Below are positions 9,295 through 16,902 of a DNA stretch of 64,000 bases, in pieces (the first letter of the stretch is position 1; every line of letters starts with the position of its first letter). Location of the stretch: NCBI GenBank assembly GCA_045110575.1, contig JBGCGF010000064.1, forward strand, positions 1 to 64,000. Direction: 5' to 3'. Source of the stretch: CALDTK01 sp045110575 (lineage in GTDB: Bacteria > Bacteroidota > Bacteroidia > Chitinophagales > Saprospiraceae). The notes under the pieces were generated by a model, which was not told where the DNA came from, did not search any database, and saw nothing but the letters and a program-made list of their open reading frames with translations. The translations under genes and the position numbers were made by a program.

Positions 9295-10856
9295 ATGCAT
9301 ACCAATCTTTTAGGGCCACAAGATGCCTCTCACGTCAAAAGACTTACAGAACTTGAAACATTAAGCCCCAAGGAGAAAGCGATTCTGATCGCCTGCGTGC
9401 AAAACAACTACGAAGAAGCCATCCATAGACTGGCCATGTTTTTTGGCATGACTCTTAGGGGTAGCGAGCTTCATTTTGTAGCCTGTATTCTCCGTCAATT
9501 TTACCATAAAGCTGAAACGGAGGCTCCCGAAAAATTAGCCGACATAGCCAATGGCAAAAACCTCGCTGATAACACCACAACTAATCTCTTAAAACTATTC
9601 CTACTCCAAGTAGACAAAGGATTCAAAGGAGTACCAACCAACGGTATCCCTAAAGCCGTGAAAGAAATATCTGAAGGCAGGATCGCTGAAGAAACCAAGA
9701 AATCTCCAAACCTTAGTTCTGAAGATCGTGACTTTCTAAAATTAGCCATCCTTGCTGATGAATTGTGTAACCACACCTCGTTCAGCATGGCTCGAAGAAT
9801 ATTCAGACTCGCGGAGGAAGTAAAAAAAGAGCACCATACTGTTGACTTAGAAAACCTAAAGAGCTCTGAGATCTTTTCAGAAGCACTTGCTGTAGGATCA
9901 AAATTGAGAACATTTAACATAAACATTACTAAAAGCGACAGAGAACTATTAAATCGACTTCACAGAGTCCAAGCATCGCACCTTTATGAGATTCAACAAA
10001 GACTTAAAAGAGAAAAAAAGAAAGATTACTAGTAGAAAAAAAAGAATACTTAGCACGTCTAGCCGAGCTTGAAAAAGAACGAACAGCTTACAAAGAGCCG
10101 GAGGCAATCTTAACAGAAGACCTACTCCGCTTAAATCACTATCAGCCAGAAGATTTCATCGCTGAATTTGGAGGCCTACACATTCCTGACGTAAAGAAGC
10201 TTTACATCTACAAATCGACCCTTAAAAATGGAAAGATTCCAGATTCCTTTGCCCAGAAATTTTCACACATAAAAGACTTGATGATTGTTAGTTGCGCAAT
10301 TAAAGACTTGTCTTCTCTTGAATCATTTGAAAACTTAAGAGTCGTCCAAATCGGTCACGACATATATGATAAGACAGAGATCAATTTAGACTTGACTCCG
10401 CTAAAAAAATTCAAACAGCTTGAAACGCTCTCCATAAGCTCATGTTCCGTTTCCAACTTACCATCTGTAGTAAAAGAGCTCCACTTTTTAAAAACCCTCA
10501 ACTTTTCAAGTGTCAGGCCTTTTCATTTACCGCCAGAGGTTTGGCAGCTTGACTACTTAGAGAATCTTAGTTGCTCAGGCTGCAAAATGACTACTTTTGA
10601 AATTAAAAAAGTAAGTCAAAACTCTAAAATCCACACCATTAGGCTGGGTAGCAATCTGCTAACAGAAATCCCAAAAGCTCTCTTTGAGCTACCTTTGCTT
10701 CACACTTTATGGATAAGCGGAAACAAGCTGACCCAACTATATGATGATGTCAAAAACGCGACGGCCTTAAAGAACTTAAGAGCAAAGCACAATTCCTTGG
10801 ACGAGATAGAAAAAGAGAAGATTTCCAATTTAAATATTGAAACGCTTAGCGTATAG
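9295..10856 (+). CDS. leucine-rich-repeat protein with N-terminal helical domain, frame shifted at a 7-A run
   Basis: The first frame starts at ATG 9295 (a TTG at 9286 is less likely) and stops at 10032. The second frame is open from 10008 to 10856 and codes for a coiled-coil and then leucine-rich repeats, but its first 270 bases contain no ATG, GTG or TTG. Joining at the A AAA AAG heptamer (10014-10020) by -1 slippage gives about 520 residues. These form an alpha-helical N-terminal domain (residues 1-220), a coiled coil (about 220-265) and leucine-rich repeats (about 300-510, with patterns such as LRLGSNLLTEIPKALFELP). The coiled coil runs smoothly across the join. LRR proteins of this sort usually bind other proteins; no enzymatic domain was seen. 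The alternatives are a frameshifted pseudogene, a sequencing error, or two separate genes. Confidence 0.6.
10014..10020 (+). other. -1 slippery heptamer A AAA AAG (dnaX-type)
   Basis: In the first LRR frame the codons read GAA AAA AAG AAA GAT TAC TAG, giving the heptamer A AAA AAG, the sequence used for programmed -1 frameshifting in E. coli dnaX. A -1 shift enters the open second frame at GAA AGA TTA CTA. No internal Shine-Dalgarno stimulator or obvious downstream hairpin was identified. Confidence 0.5.
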
Positions 10857-10876
10857 TTGCGATTTCAGGTTGAAAC

Positions 10877-11932
10877 CTACACCGCTCCACTCCCTTTCTT
10901 CAACGCCTCCAACTCCTTCTTCAACTCCTTAATCTGATCCATCATCTTCGGGATGCGACGGATAGAACTTTGCTCAGAAGCCCACTGACGGAAAGGCTTG
11001 GCAGGAGATCCGAAGACCTTGCTGCCTTCTTCTAAGATGGAATCTTTGAGACCACTCTGTGCGGCCACTTCAACACCATCCGCTAAGACGATGTGACCGG
11101 CCATTCCGACCTGACCACCGAGTTGAATACGCTTACCAAGCTTAGCTGAACCAGCTATACCTACTTGCGCGGCAGCTGCGGTGTGCTCATCGATGGTCAC
11201 GTTGTGTGCCACCATGACCAAGTTGTCAAGCTTCACGCCTCTGCGAAGGATTGTACTTCCGGTGATTGAACGATCTATGGTTGTACATGCGCCAACCTCT
11301 ACATCATCCTCAATGAGGACATTCCCCAAGTGCGGAATGCGTATCCACGCACCATCGTCTTCACGTGTATGACCGAAACCATCGGTTCCAACCACACAGT
11401 TAGCAAGCAAACGCACGCGATTACCGACCACACTACCGTGCAGCAGGCGCGCTCCTACTTGAAGTAGGCAATCATCACCCAGCGTCACTCCAGAACCTAT
11501 GAAAGACTGAGGCTCTAAGATTGTACCGGTACCGACCGTAGAATTCGCACCTACATAGGCAAACGCCCCTACGTGAGCACCCGGATGTACGGTTGCACTC
11601 TCGTGTATAAACGCTGAAGGATCAACGCCCGGATCAGGCTTAGGAATACTGGCCGCATACATGCGGAGTAAGCCAGCAATAGCGTTCTGAACGTCCGCCA
11701 CTCGAATCACATTCGCCTTGAATGCTCGGCTGGCAACGAAATCCTTAGGAACCAACAAAGCTGTAGCACCAGAGTCGTAAGCGAACTCTGCATACTTCTT
11801 CGGGTTGGACAAAAAGGCTAATTCCCCTTCACCAGCATCTTCGATACGACCGATCGTTCGGAGAATAGCCTCAGGATTTCCTTCTATAGTACCACCGAGA
11901 AGTTCGGCAATTTGTTGGACGGTAAACTGCAT
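10877..11932 (-). CDS. lpxD: UDP-3-O-(3-hydroxyacyl)glucosamine N-acyltransferase
   Basis: LpxD transfers a hydroxyacyl chain from acyl-carrier protein to the 2-amino group of UDP-3-O-acyl-glucosamine, the third step of lipid A synthesis in the cytosol. The N-terminal uridine-binding domain spans about residues 1-100. A left-handed parallel beta-helix of hexapeptide repeats follows (about 105-310), containing VMVAHNVTI with the likely catalytic histidine. A lysine/glutamate-rich helix ends the protein. I place the start at ATG 11932 (MQFTVQQIAELLGG), giving 351 residues, rather than 24 bases upstream, because a TACCTTTA promoter element sits at 11940-11947. A decayed copy of its 3' end lies at 9039-9118. 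It is divergent from hemC. Confidence 0.95.
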   Translation of the reverse strand: MQFTVQQIAELLGGTIEGNPEAILRTIGRIEDAGEGELAFLSNPKKYAEFAYDSGATALLVPKDFVASRAFKANVIRVADVQNAIAGLLRMYAASIPKPDPGVDPSAFIHESATVHPGAHVGAFAYVGANSTVGTGTILEPQSFIGSGVTLGDDCLLQVGARLLHGSVVGNRVRLLANCVVGTDGFGHTREDDGAWIRIPHLGNVLIEDDVEVGACTTIDRSITGSTILRRGVKLDNLVMVAHNVTIDEHTAAAAQVGIAGSAKLGKRIQLGGQVGMAGHIVLADGVEVAAQSGLKDSILEEGSKVFGSPAKPFRQWASEQSSIRRIPKMMDQIKELKKELEALKKGSGAV

Positions 11933-11939
11933 ATTAGTG

Positions 11940-11947
11940 TAAAGGTA
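11940..11947 (-). promoter_or_regulatory. Bacteroidota -7 promoter element before lpxD
   Basis: On the minus strand the sequence reads TACCTTTA, one base from the TAnnTTTG consensus, 7 bases before the lpxD ATG. This implies a very short or absent 5' leader. Confidence 0.5.
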
Positions 11948-11992
11948 CATGTCCACCCTGAGGTTTTCGAGGATGGAGCGTGATAAGCCACG

Positions 11993-12000
11993 TACCTTTG
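11993..12000 (+). promoter_or_regulatory. -7 promoter element TACCTTTG before hemC
   Basis: An exact TAnnTTTG element lies only 4 bases before the hemC ATG (TACCTTTG CGCC ATG). With a transcription start 5-7 bases after the element, the message would be leaderless or nearly so. Confidence 0.65.
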
Positions 12001-12004
12001 CGCC

Positions 12005-12916
12005 ATGGCAACAAATCCCATCATTCGAATTGGTACCCGAGGTAGCAAGCTAGCCCTTTGGCAAGCTCACTTCTTGCAAGCAGAACTGGCTAAGCATGAG
12101 GTGCAATCCGAGCTGGAAATAATTAAGACACAGGGGGACAAAATCCAGCACCTGTCTCTTGACAAGCTTGAAGGAAAGGGCTTTTTCACCAAAGAGCTTG
12201 AAGACTCACTGCTGCGCGGAGACGTTCAGGTGGCTGTTCACTCGATGAAGGATCTACCTACCACTATGCCGGAAGGTCTGGTACTCGCCGGCGTAAGCCA
12301 TCGTGCGAACCCTACCGACTGGATCCTCGTCCGCAAAGACGTCGCTGTCGATAACAAGCCTTGGCAACTGCCAAGCGGTGCGAAGGTTGGAACCTCTAGT
12401 GCACGCCGTAAGGCTCAACTGCTCGATTTACGTCCAGACGTAACCACGGAAGACATTCGAGGCAACGTCCCTACGCGGATTCAAAAGCTTCGTGATGGTG
12501 GCTTCGATGCGATCATTTTGGCTGCGGCCGGTATCACTCGTCTAGAGCTTGATGTCGATGACCTCGTCGTAAGCGAACTGCATCCTCGTGAGTTTGTGCC
12601 TTCTCCTGCACAAGGCGTGTTGGCCTTCCAATGCCGCGAAAACGATGTGACCACGCGTCGCATCATCGCCAAGTTGCACGACAAAGCCACTGCTGCATGC
12701 ACCAACGTAGAGCGTGCATTGCTCAAACGCTTTGATGGAGGTTGTCACCTACCGCTCGGCGCGCACTGTGTTGCACACGACATGGGCTACAATTTCACAG
12801 CAGCTTATGCGCCAAAGCTTGGCGACAAAGTGATCAGAAAGCGCTTGAGCTTGAGTACGTTCGACGGAATGGTCGATGAGATGTACGACATGCTTACCGC
12901 AGAGATGAAGGACTAA
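12005..12916 (+). CDS. hemC: hydroxymethylbilane synthase (porphobilinogen deaminase)
   Basis: HemC condenses four porphobilinogen molecules into hydroxymethylbilane in haem and tetrapyrrole synthesis. The 303-residue length is normal. Visible family motifs are RIGTRGSKLALWQA at the start, HSMKDLPTT, GTSSARRKAQL and DIRGNVPTRIQKL. The dipyrromethane-cofactor cysteine is C247 in GGCHLPLG. hemD follows 6 bp downstream in the same operon, so hydroxymethylbilane can pass straight to ring closure. Confidence 0.97.
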   Translation: MATNPIIRIGTRGSKLALWQAHFLQAELAKHEVQSELEIIKTQGDKIQHLSLDKLEGKGFFTKELEDSLLRGDVQVAVHSMKDLPTTMPEGLVLAGVSHRANPTDWILVRKDVAVDNKPWQLPSGAKVGTSSARRKAQLLDLRPDVTTEDIRGNVPTRIQKLRDGGFDAIILAAAGITRLELDVDDLVVSELHPREFVPSPAQGVLAFQCRENDVTTRRIIAKLHDKATAACTNVERALLKRFDGGCHLPLGAHCVAHDMGYNFTAAYAPKLGDKVIRKRLSLSTFDGMVDEMYDMLTAEMKD

Positions 12917-12922
12917 GCACCT

Positions 12923-13585
12923 ATGTCAAGACGTCTTTTTATTACCCGGCCATTGCCTAAAAATGCTCCGTTGAGGAAGCAACTTGAAGCCGATGGCTTT
13001 GAGGTGACGGGGCAATCTATGCTCCAATTCGAGGCGATCAAGATCGAAGCGGTCGCCGCGACAGACTGGTTGTTTGCCTACAGTCCTCGCGGCGTGAAGT
13101 TGTTTCTATCCCAACAGCTCGCTGAGCAAAAGGGCGATCAGTTGCACCTCAAAAGTGGGGCGCTGAAACTCGCTGCCGTTGGTCCAGGAACCGCTGAGGC
13201 ATGGCAAAATGCTGGTCTCACGGTTGACTTCATTGGCGATGGTGAGCCACTTACTACTGCTGCAGCTTTCGCCAAAACCCACTGTACGGAAACCACACCC
13301 AAGGTTACGTTTCTACAAGCGGAGAACAGCCGTAGGTCTGTCGAAAAACCTCTCACAGACCATATTCATGTCCAACGCTTGAGCATCTATCGCTCCGTCA
13401 TCAATGAGGCCGCCTCGATACATCGAGCTGAAGTGTACTACCTCACAAGTCCCTTGAGTGCAGAGGCTGTCCTTCGACAAGTTGACCAGACTCACCCCTT
13501 TGACATTTGGTGCGTGGGTAGTGTAACTGCTGGGCATGTTCGGGAGCTAGAATTTCGCGTGCAGCGGATTCGGCCGTTGGTGTAG
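12923..13585 (+). CDS. hemD: uroporphyrinogen-III synthase
   Basis: A 220-residue protein in the HemD position directly after hemC. It closes and inverts ring D of hydroxymethylbilane to give uroporphyrinogen III. HemD sequences are poorly conserved, so the call relies on length, the two-domain pattern (ITRPLPKN at the start, FAYSPRGVKLF in the first domain, YYLTSPLSAEAVL in the second) and position. It carries one copy of the iterated 13-bp word at 13265-13277. The palindromic repeat array begins 28 bp after the stop codon. Confidence 0.88.
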   Translation: MSRRLFITRPLPKNAPLRKQLEADGFEVTGQSMLQFEAIKIEAVAATDWLFAYSPRGVKLFLSQQLAEQKGDQLHLKSGALKLAAVGPGTAEAWQNAGLTVDFIGDGEPLTTAAAFAKTHCTETTPKVTFLQAENSRRSVEKPLTDHIHVQRLSIYRSVINEAASIHRAEVYYLTSPLSAEAVLRQVDQTHPFDIWCVGSVTAGHVRELEFRVQRIRPLV

Positions 13586-13612
13586 GGGGGTATCTGCGAT
13601 TTCAATTTCAAT

Positions 13613-14040
13613 ACTGTTCGTAATTCGACGAATTACAAACGGCCTTAAAATCCCCAGGCCACACTGTTCGTAATTCGACGAATTACAAATGGCCTTAAAA
13701 TCCCCAGACCACACTGTTCGTAATTCGACGAATTACAAACGGCCTTAAATCCCCAGACCACACTGTTCGTAATTCGACGAATTACGAACGGCCTAAAATC
13801 CCCAAACCACACTGTTCGTAATTCGACTAATTACAAATGGCCTTAAAATCCCCAGACCACACTGTTCGTAATTCGACGAATTACAAACGGCCTAAAGTCC
13901 ACAGGCCACACTGTTCGTAAATCGACGAATTACGAACGGCCCAAAATCTCCAGGCCACACTGTTCGTAATTCGACGAATTACAAACGGCCTAAAGTCCAC
14001 AGACCACACTGTTCGTAAATCGACGAATTACAAACGGCAA
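13613..14040. repeat. tandem array of nine 49-50-bp palindromic units (block 1)
   Basis: Units begin at 13613, 13663, 13713, 13762, 13811, 13861, 13910, 13959 and 14008. Each contains an almost perfect inverted repeat with 12-base arms GTTCGTAATTCG and CGAATTAC(G/A)AAC around one central A, followed by a conserved linker like GGCCTTAAAATCCCCAGACC. Linkers are conserved, so this is not a CRISPR array. The array occupies the space between hemD and the ArsR-like gene (downstream of both) and may also act as a transcription barrier between these convergent genes. Confidence 0.92.
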
Positions 14041-14043
14041 CAA

Positions 14044-14370
14044 TCAAGCTGCACTTCTCAGCTTTTCAAATTGGATCATCTCACCTAAAATCATCGACAC
14101 CCATTTTGGATGATTTTCATAAACAAAGGAGTAGTAAGTGTTCGGGCCAAATTCAACGCAATCTATCAATCCAGCTAGGCGCAAGGTCCGCAAATGCTGA
14201 CTCAACGTAGCTTTATTCAACGGATGATTCGCGAACAAGTATTGAAAGCTCTGTTCACCCGATTGAAGCTGATGCATGATTTTAATCCTAGCAGGGTGTC
14301 CAAGCGCGCTGGCAATTCTAGCGTTTCTTCTTTCTCGATTACTGTAAAGATGTGCTTTACTAAAGGCCAT
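14044..14370 (-). CDS. ArsR-family winged-helix regulator
   Basis: A 108-residue winged-helix protein. The helix-turn-helix lies in about residues 40-75 (LFANHPLNKATLSQHLRTLRLAGLI), preceded by ALGHPARIKIMHQL, which is typical of the ArsR fold. It has a single cysteine (LIDCVEF) and no CxC metal-binding pair, so it is probably not an arsenic or cadmium sensor of the classical type. The gene is embedded between the two palindromic repeat blocks, with block 2 on its promoter side. The palindromes may be its operators, though this is inference only. The arsenic genes of the window are 33 kb away. Confidence 0.85.
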   Translation of the reverse strand: MAFSKAHLYSNRERRNARIASALGHPARIKIMHQLQSGEQSFQYLFANHPLNKATLSQHLRTLRLAGLIDCVEFGPNTYYSFVYENHPKWVSMILGEMIQFEKLRSAA

Positions 14371-14461
14371 GATTTTTTGTATTGGTCTAACCTTTAGACT
14401 GACGAACTTCTACAATTGCACGTTTTTGTTTTAAACACAGCGTGTACTAAGCGATTCGAGA

Positions 14462-14590
14462 GCTGTTCGTAATTCGACGAATTACAAACGGCCTAAAGTC
14501 CCCAGACCACACTGTTCGTAATTCGACGAATTACGAACGGCCTAAAATCCCCAGGCCACAATGTTCGTAATTCGACGAATTACAACCACC
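14462..14590. repeat. three more 49-50-bp palindromic units (block 2)
   Basis: Units equivalent to those of block 1 start at about 14462, 14511 and 14560, the last truncated after the palindrome. They lie upstream of the ArsR-like gene and about 110 bases upstream of the TPR membrane gene, i.e. in the shared divergent promoter region. Confidence 0.9.
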
Positions 14591-14697
14591 CTGCAGCCTA
14601 CCCAACATTCTACCCTAGTCATTCTCTGTTCTTCACTTCGCAACGTCATGACTAGTTTTGGCGTAAGCAGAAGACACTTGTAGCCTTACCCACCCCC

Positions 14698-16536
14698 ATG
14701 GCAACTAAACAGAAGAAGAAAAAACAAGCAAAGGCAACGCAACCTGCTGAAGCACAACAACTAGGTAACGTTAAACCAGATTGGCAATACCTCTTGCCTG
14801 CACTGATCTTAGCACTTGTCGTTTTCGGCCAAACCATGGGATTTGACTTCGTCAACTGGGACGATGATGTCAATATTTTGGAAAACCGTGGCGTAACCAC
14901 CTTCGACCTCAAAACCATCTTCACCGAGACGGTAATTGGCAACTACAACCCGCTTCCCATTTTCACCTTTGCGCTTGAATACGCGATGGTAGGGACCAAA
15001 GCAGGATTGTATCACTTCAACAACCTCTGGCTGCACCTGCTCAACGTAGCGCTCGTCTACTTCCTAGGTCGTCGACTTAAACTCGATCAAGTTCCTGCAG
15101 CGATTCTGGCCTGCTTATTTGCGATTCACCCACTACGCGTCGAAAGTGTCGCTTGGGTAACCGAACGCAAGGATGTCCTCTTCAGCGTCTTCTATTTCGG
15201 AGCCCTGCTGGTCTATGAAAAGCATCGCCAATCTGGCAGCAAGTCTAGCTGGCACTGGGGTGTCGCAGGCCTATTCATCTTGGCCCTTTTCTCAAAGATC
15301 CAAGCGGTGAGTTTGCCGCTATCCATGATCTGCCTAGACTATTTACGCAACGATAAATTCAAACTAGGAGCGCCATTCAACTTCAACACACATGAGGTTT
15401 TGGCGAAAGCTCCATACTTCCTCATGAGTCTTGCCGTAGGACTGCTCGGCGTGTTCTTCTTGGGACGTGACGGCAGCTTGGCAGATGCGACCAACTACAG
15501 TGCGATCGACCGTTTGGCCGTTGGCGCTTATGCATATACCGTCTACCTCGTCAAAGCGGTGATCCCGTATGAGATGTCACCGTTGTACCCATACCCGAGC
15601 ACGCTTCCTACACAAGCGTATCTCTCCTTTGGGATCGTCATTGCAGCAATTGCCGCTATGATTTATGGCTTCCTGCAAAAGTGGAAAGGGATCACATTTA
15701 CCCTCGCTTTCTTCACCGTGAACGTGATGTTCATGCTGCAAGTACTCGGCGCTGGACAAGGATATTTAGCAGACAGATTTACCTACGTTGGCTACTTCGG
15801 ACTCTTCTGGGGAATGGCCTTTTTGTACCAACGCCTTTCCGCCAATCAAGGCATTCGGCGCGGACTTCAAATCGGAGTAGGCGTCTTCCTTTTGGTGCTA
15901 ACGCTCGTCGCTTTCAAGCAAACCCGCATTTGGCAAAACGGCGGCACCCTTTGGACGCACGTCGGCAAAGTCTATCCCCGAGCAGGCACCGCACATGGCA
16001 ATTTGGCGATGTACTTACGCGATGAAGGTGAAACCGATTTGGCCATGGGCTTGTACCGCAAAGCGATCTCTGTAGATCCGAATGAAGGAAGCTACCACAA
16101 CTCGTTAGGCAAGTTGCACTTCGACAATGGACGTACCGCAGAAGCGCTTGCCGAATACTCTGCAGGTATCGAAGTGGAGCCAGATCTTGGAGAGCTCTAC
16201 ATTAATAGAGGGGCAGCTTACGCCAAAACAGGACAGTATCCGCAATCGGAAGTAGACCTCAACAAGGGCGTAGAAATGGAGCCTGACAACTTCAATGCAT
16301 ACCTCAACCGTTCGCTACTCTACTATACAATTGGGCGCACCCAAGAAGCATTGGTCGACTACGACGTCATGTTACGGATGCGACCGGAACGTCATGACCT
16401 CTTGCAAGAACGTGGCGCACTAAAAGCTTCCATCGGCAATGTTGTCGGCGGCAAAGCAGATGTGCAGCAAGCGATCCGCATGGCTGGACGTTCGCCGGAA
16501 GCAGCCAGGTATCAGGAAATCCTGAATCAGATGTAA
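14698..16536 (+). CDS. TMTC-like multi-spanning membrane protein with C-terminal TPR repeats
   Basis: A 612-residue protein. After a lysine-rich N-terminal tail (residues 2-18) come about ten hydrophobic segments (30-420) and then four or five tetratricopeptide repeats (about 425-600). The first extracytoplasmic loop contains FVNWDDDVNI, matching the paired-acid loop of GT-C membrane glycosyltransferases of the TMTC type. HPLRVESVAWVTERKDVL follows the third segment and is highly conserved in this group. The likely role is transfer of a lipid-linked sugar to a protein outside the membrane; the acceptor is unknown. Copies of the 13-bp word lie at 14656 (29 bases upstream of the start), 15398 and 16216. 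Confidence 0.85.
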   Translation: MATKQKKKKQAKATQPAEAQQLGNVKPDWQYLLPALILALVVFGQTMGFDFVNWDDDVNILENRGVTTFDLKTIFTETVIGNYNPLPIFTFALEYAMVGTKAGLYHFNNLWLHLLNVALVYFLGRRLKLDQVPAAILACLFAIHPLRVESVAWVTERKDVLFSVFYFGALLVYEKHRQSGSKSSWHWGVAGLFILALFSKIQAVSLPLSMICLDYLRNDKFKLGAPFNFNTHEVLAKAPYFLMSLAVGLLGVFFLGRDGSLADATNYSAIDRLAVGAYAYTVYLVKAVIPYEMSPLYPYPSTLPTQAYLSFGIVIAAIAAMIYGFLQKWKGITFTLAFFTVNVMFMLQVLGAGQGYLADRFTYVGYFGLFWGMAFLYQRLSANQGIRRGLQIGVGVFLLVLTLVAFKQTRIWQNGGTLWTHVGKVYPRAGTAHGNLAMYLRDEGETDLAMGLYRKAISVDPNEGSYHNSLGKLHFDNGRTAEALAEYSAGIEVEPDLGELYINRGAAYAKTGQYPQSEVDLNKGVEMEPDNFNAYLNRSLLYYTIGRTQEALVDYDVMLRMRPERHDLLQERGALKASIGNVVGGKADVQQAIRMAGRSPEAARYQEILNQM

Positions 16537-16902
16537 TCTGATTTCTTCAAGCTTACTTCCTTCGACTATTTTGCCTGCCTACATCTATGAAAAAGGCGTC
16601 AAGTTGCTTTTAAGGTCGAGGCTCACACGCTTCGAGGAAAACTACTTAGAACAGTACGCGAGTTGCTCTCTATCCTTAAATATGGCCTACGGTTTTCAAG
16701 CTATCTCCTCTCAAAATTCTACTCCCGTTTAGATGTCTTAAGAGAAATTAAGGCCTTCTTTGACTTTAGCAAAAGTCAACCAATGTGCACGCATCAAAAA
16801 AAAGGCAAACCCTCAACCATGTATGTTGAGGATTTGCCCTTATATCTCAACCGAGTGCTAGCGCCCAGAACCTGATTTAGAATTACAATCTTAATAATGG
16901 TT
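16537..16902. other. intergenic gap between convergent genes
   Basis: This 366-base stretch separates the TPR membrane gene from the T9SS cargo gene. It contains the hairpin at 16804-16838. A small frame at 16663-16875 has no recognisable product and runs through the hairpin, so I do not call it a gene. Confidence 0.6.
16796..16838 (-). terminator. rho-independent terminator of the T9SS cargo gene
   Basis: The arms GGCAAACCCTCAAC (16804-16817) and GTTGAGGATTTGCC (16825-16838) pair with one mismatch around a 7-base loop. The A-run just before 16804 becomes a U-tract on the minus strand, so the hairpin ends transcripts coming from 16903. Confidence 0.75.

Noticed and set aside
7071..10876. Transposon or prophage in the accessory stretch
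   Set aside because: No transposase, integrase, terminal inverted repeats or phage genes were found; only the lpxD end duplication suggests insertion.
14044..14370. Arsenic-sensing ArsR
   Set aside because: The fold fits, but the metal-binding cysteine pair is missing and the arsenic genes are far away.
13613..14590. CRISPR array
   Set aside because: The units are regularly spaced, but the segments between palindromes are conserved rather than unique, and there are no cas genes.
16663..16875. 70-residue frame after the TPR membrane gene
   Set aside because: It has no recognisable product and runs through the terminator hairpin of the opposite gene.
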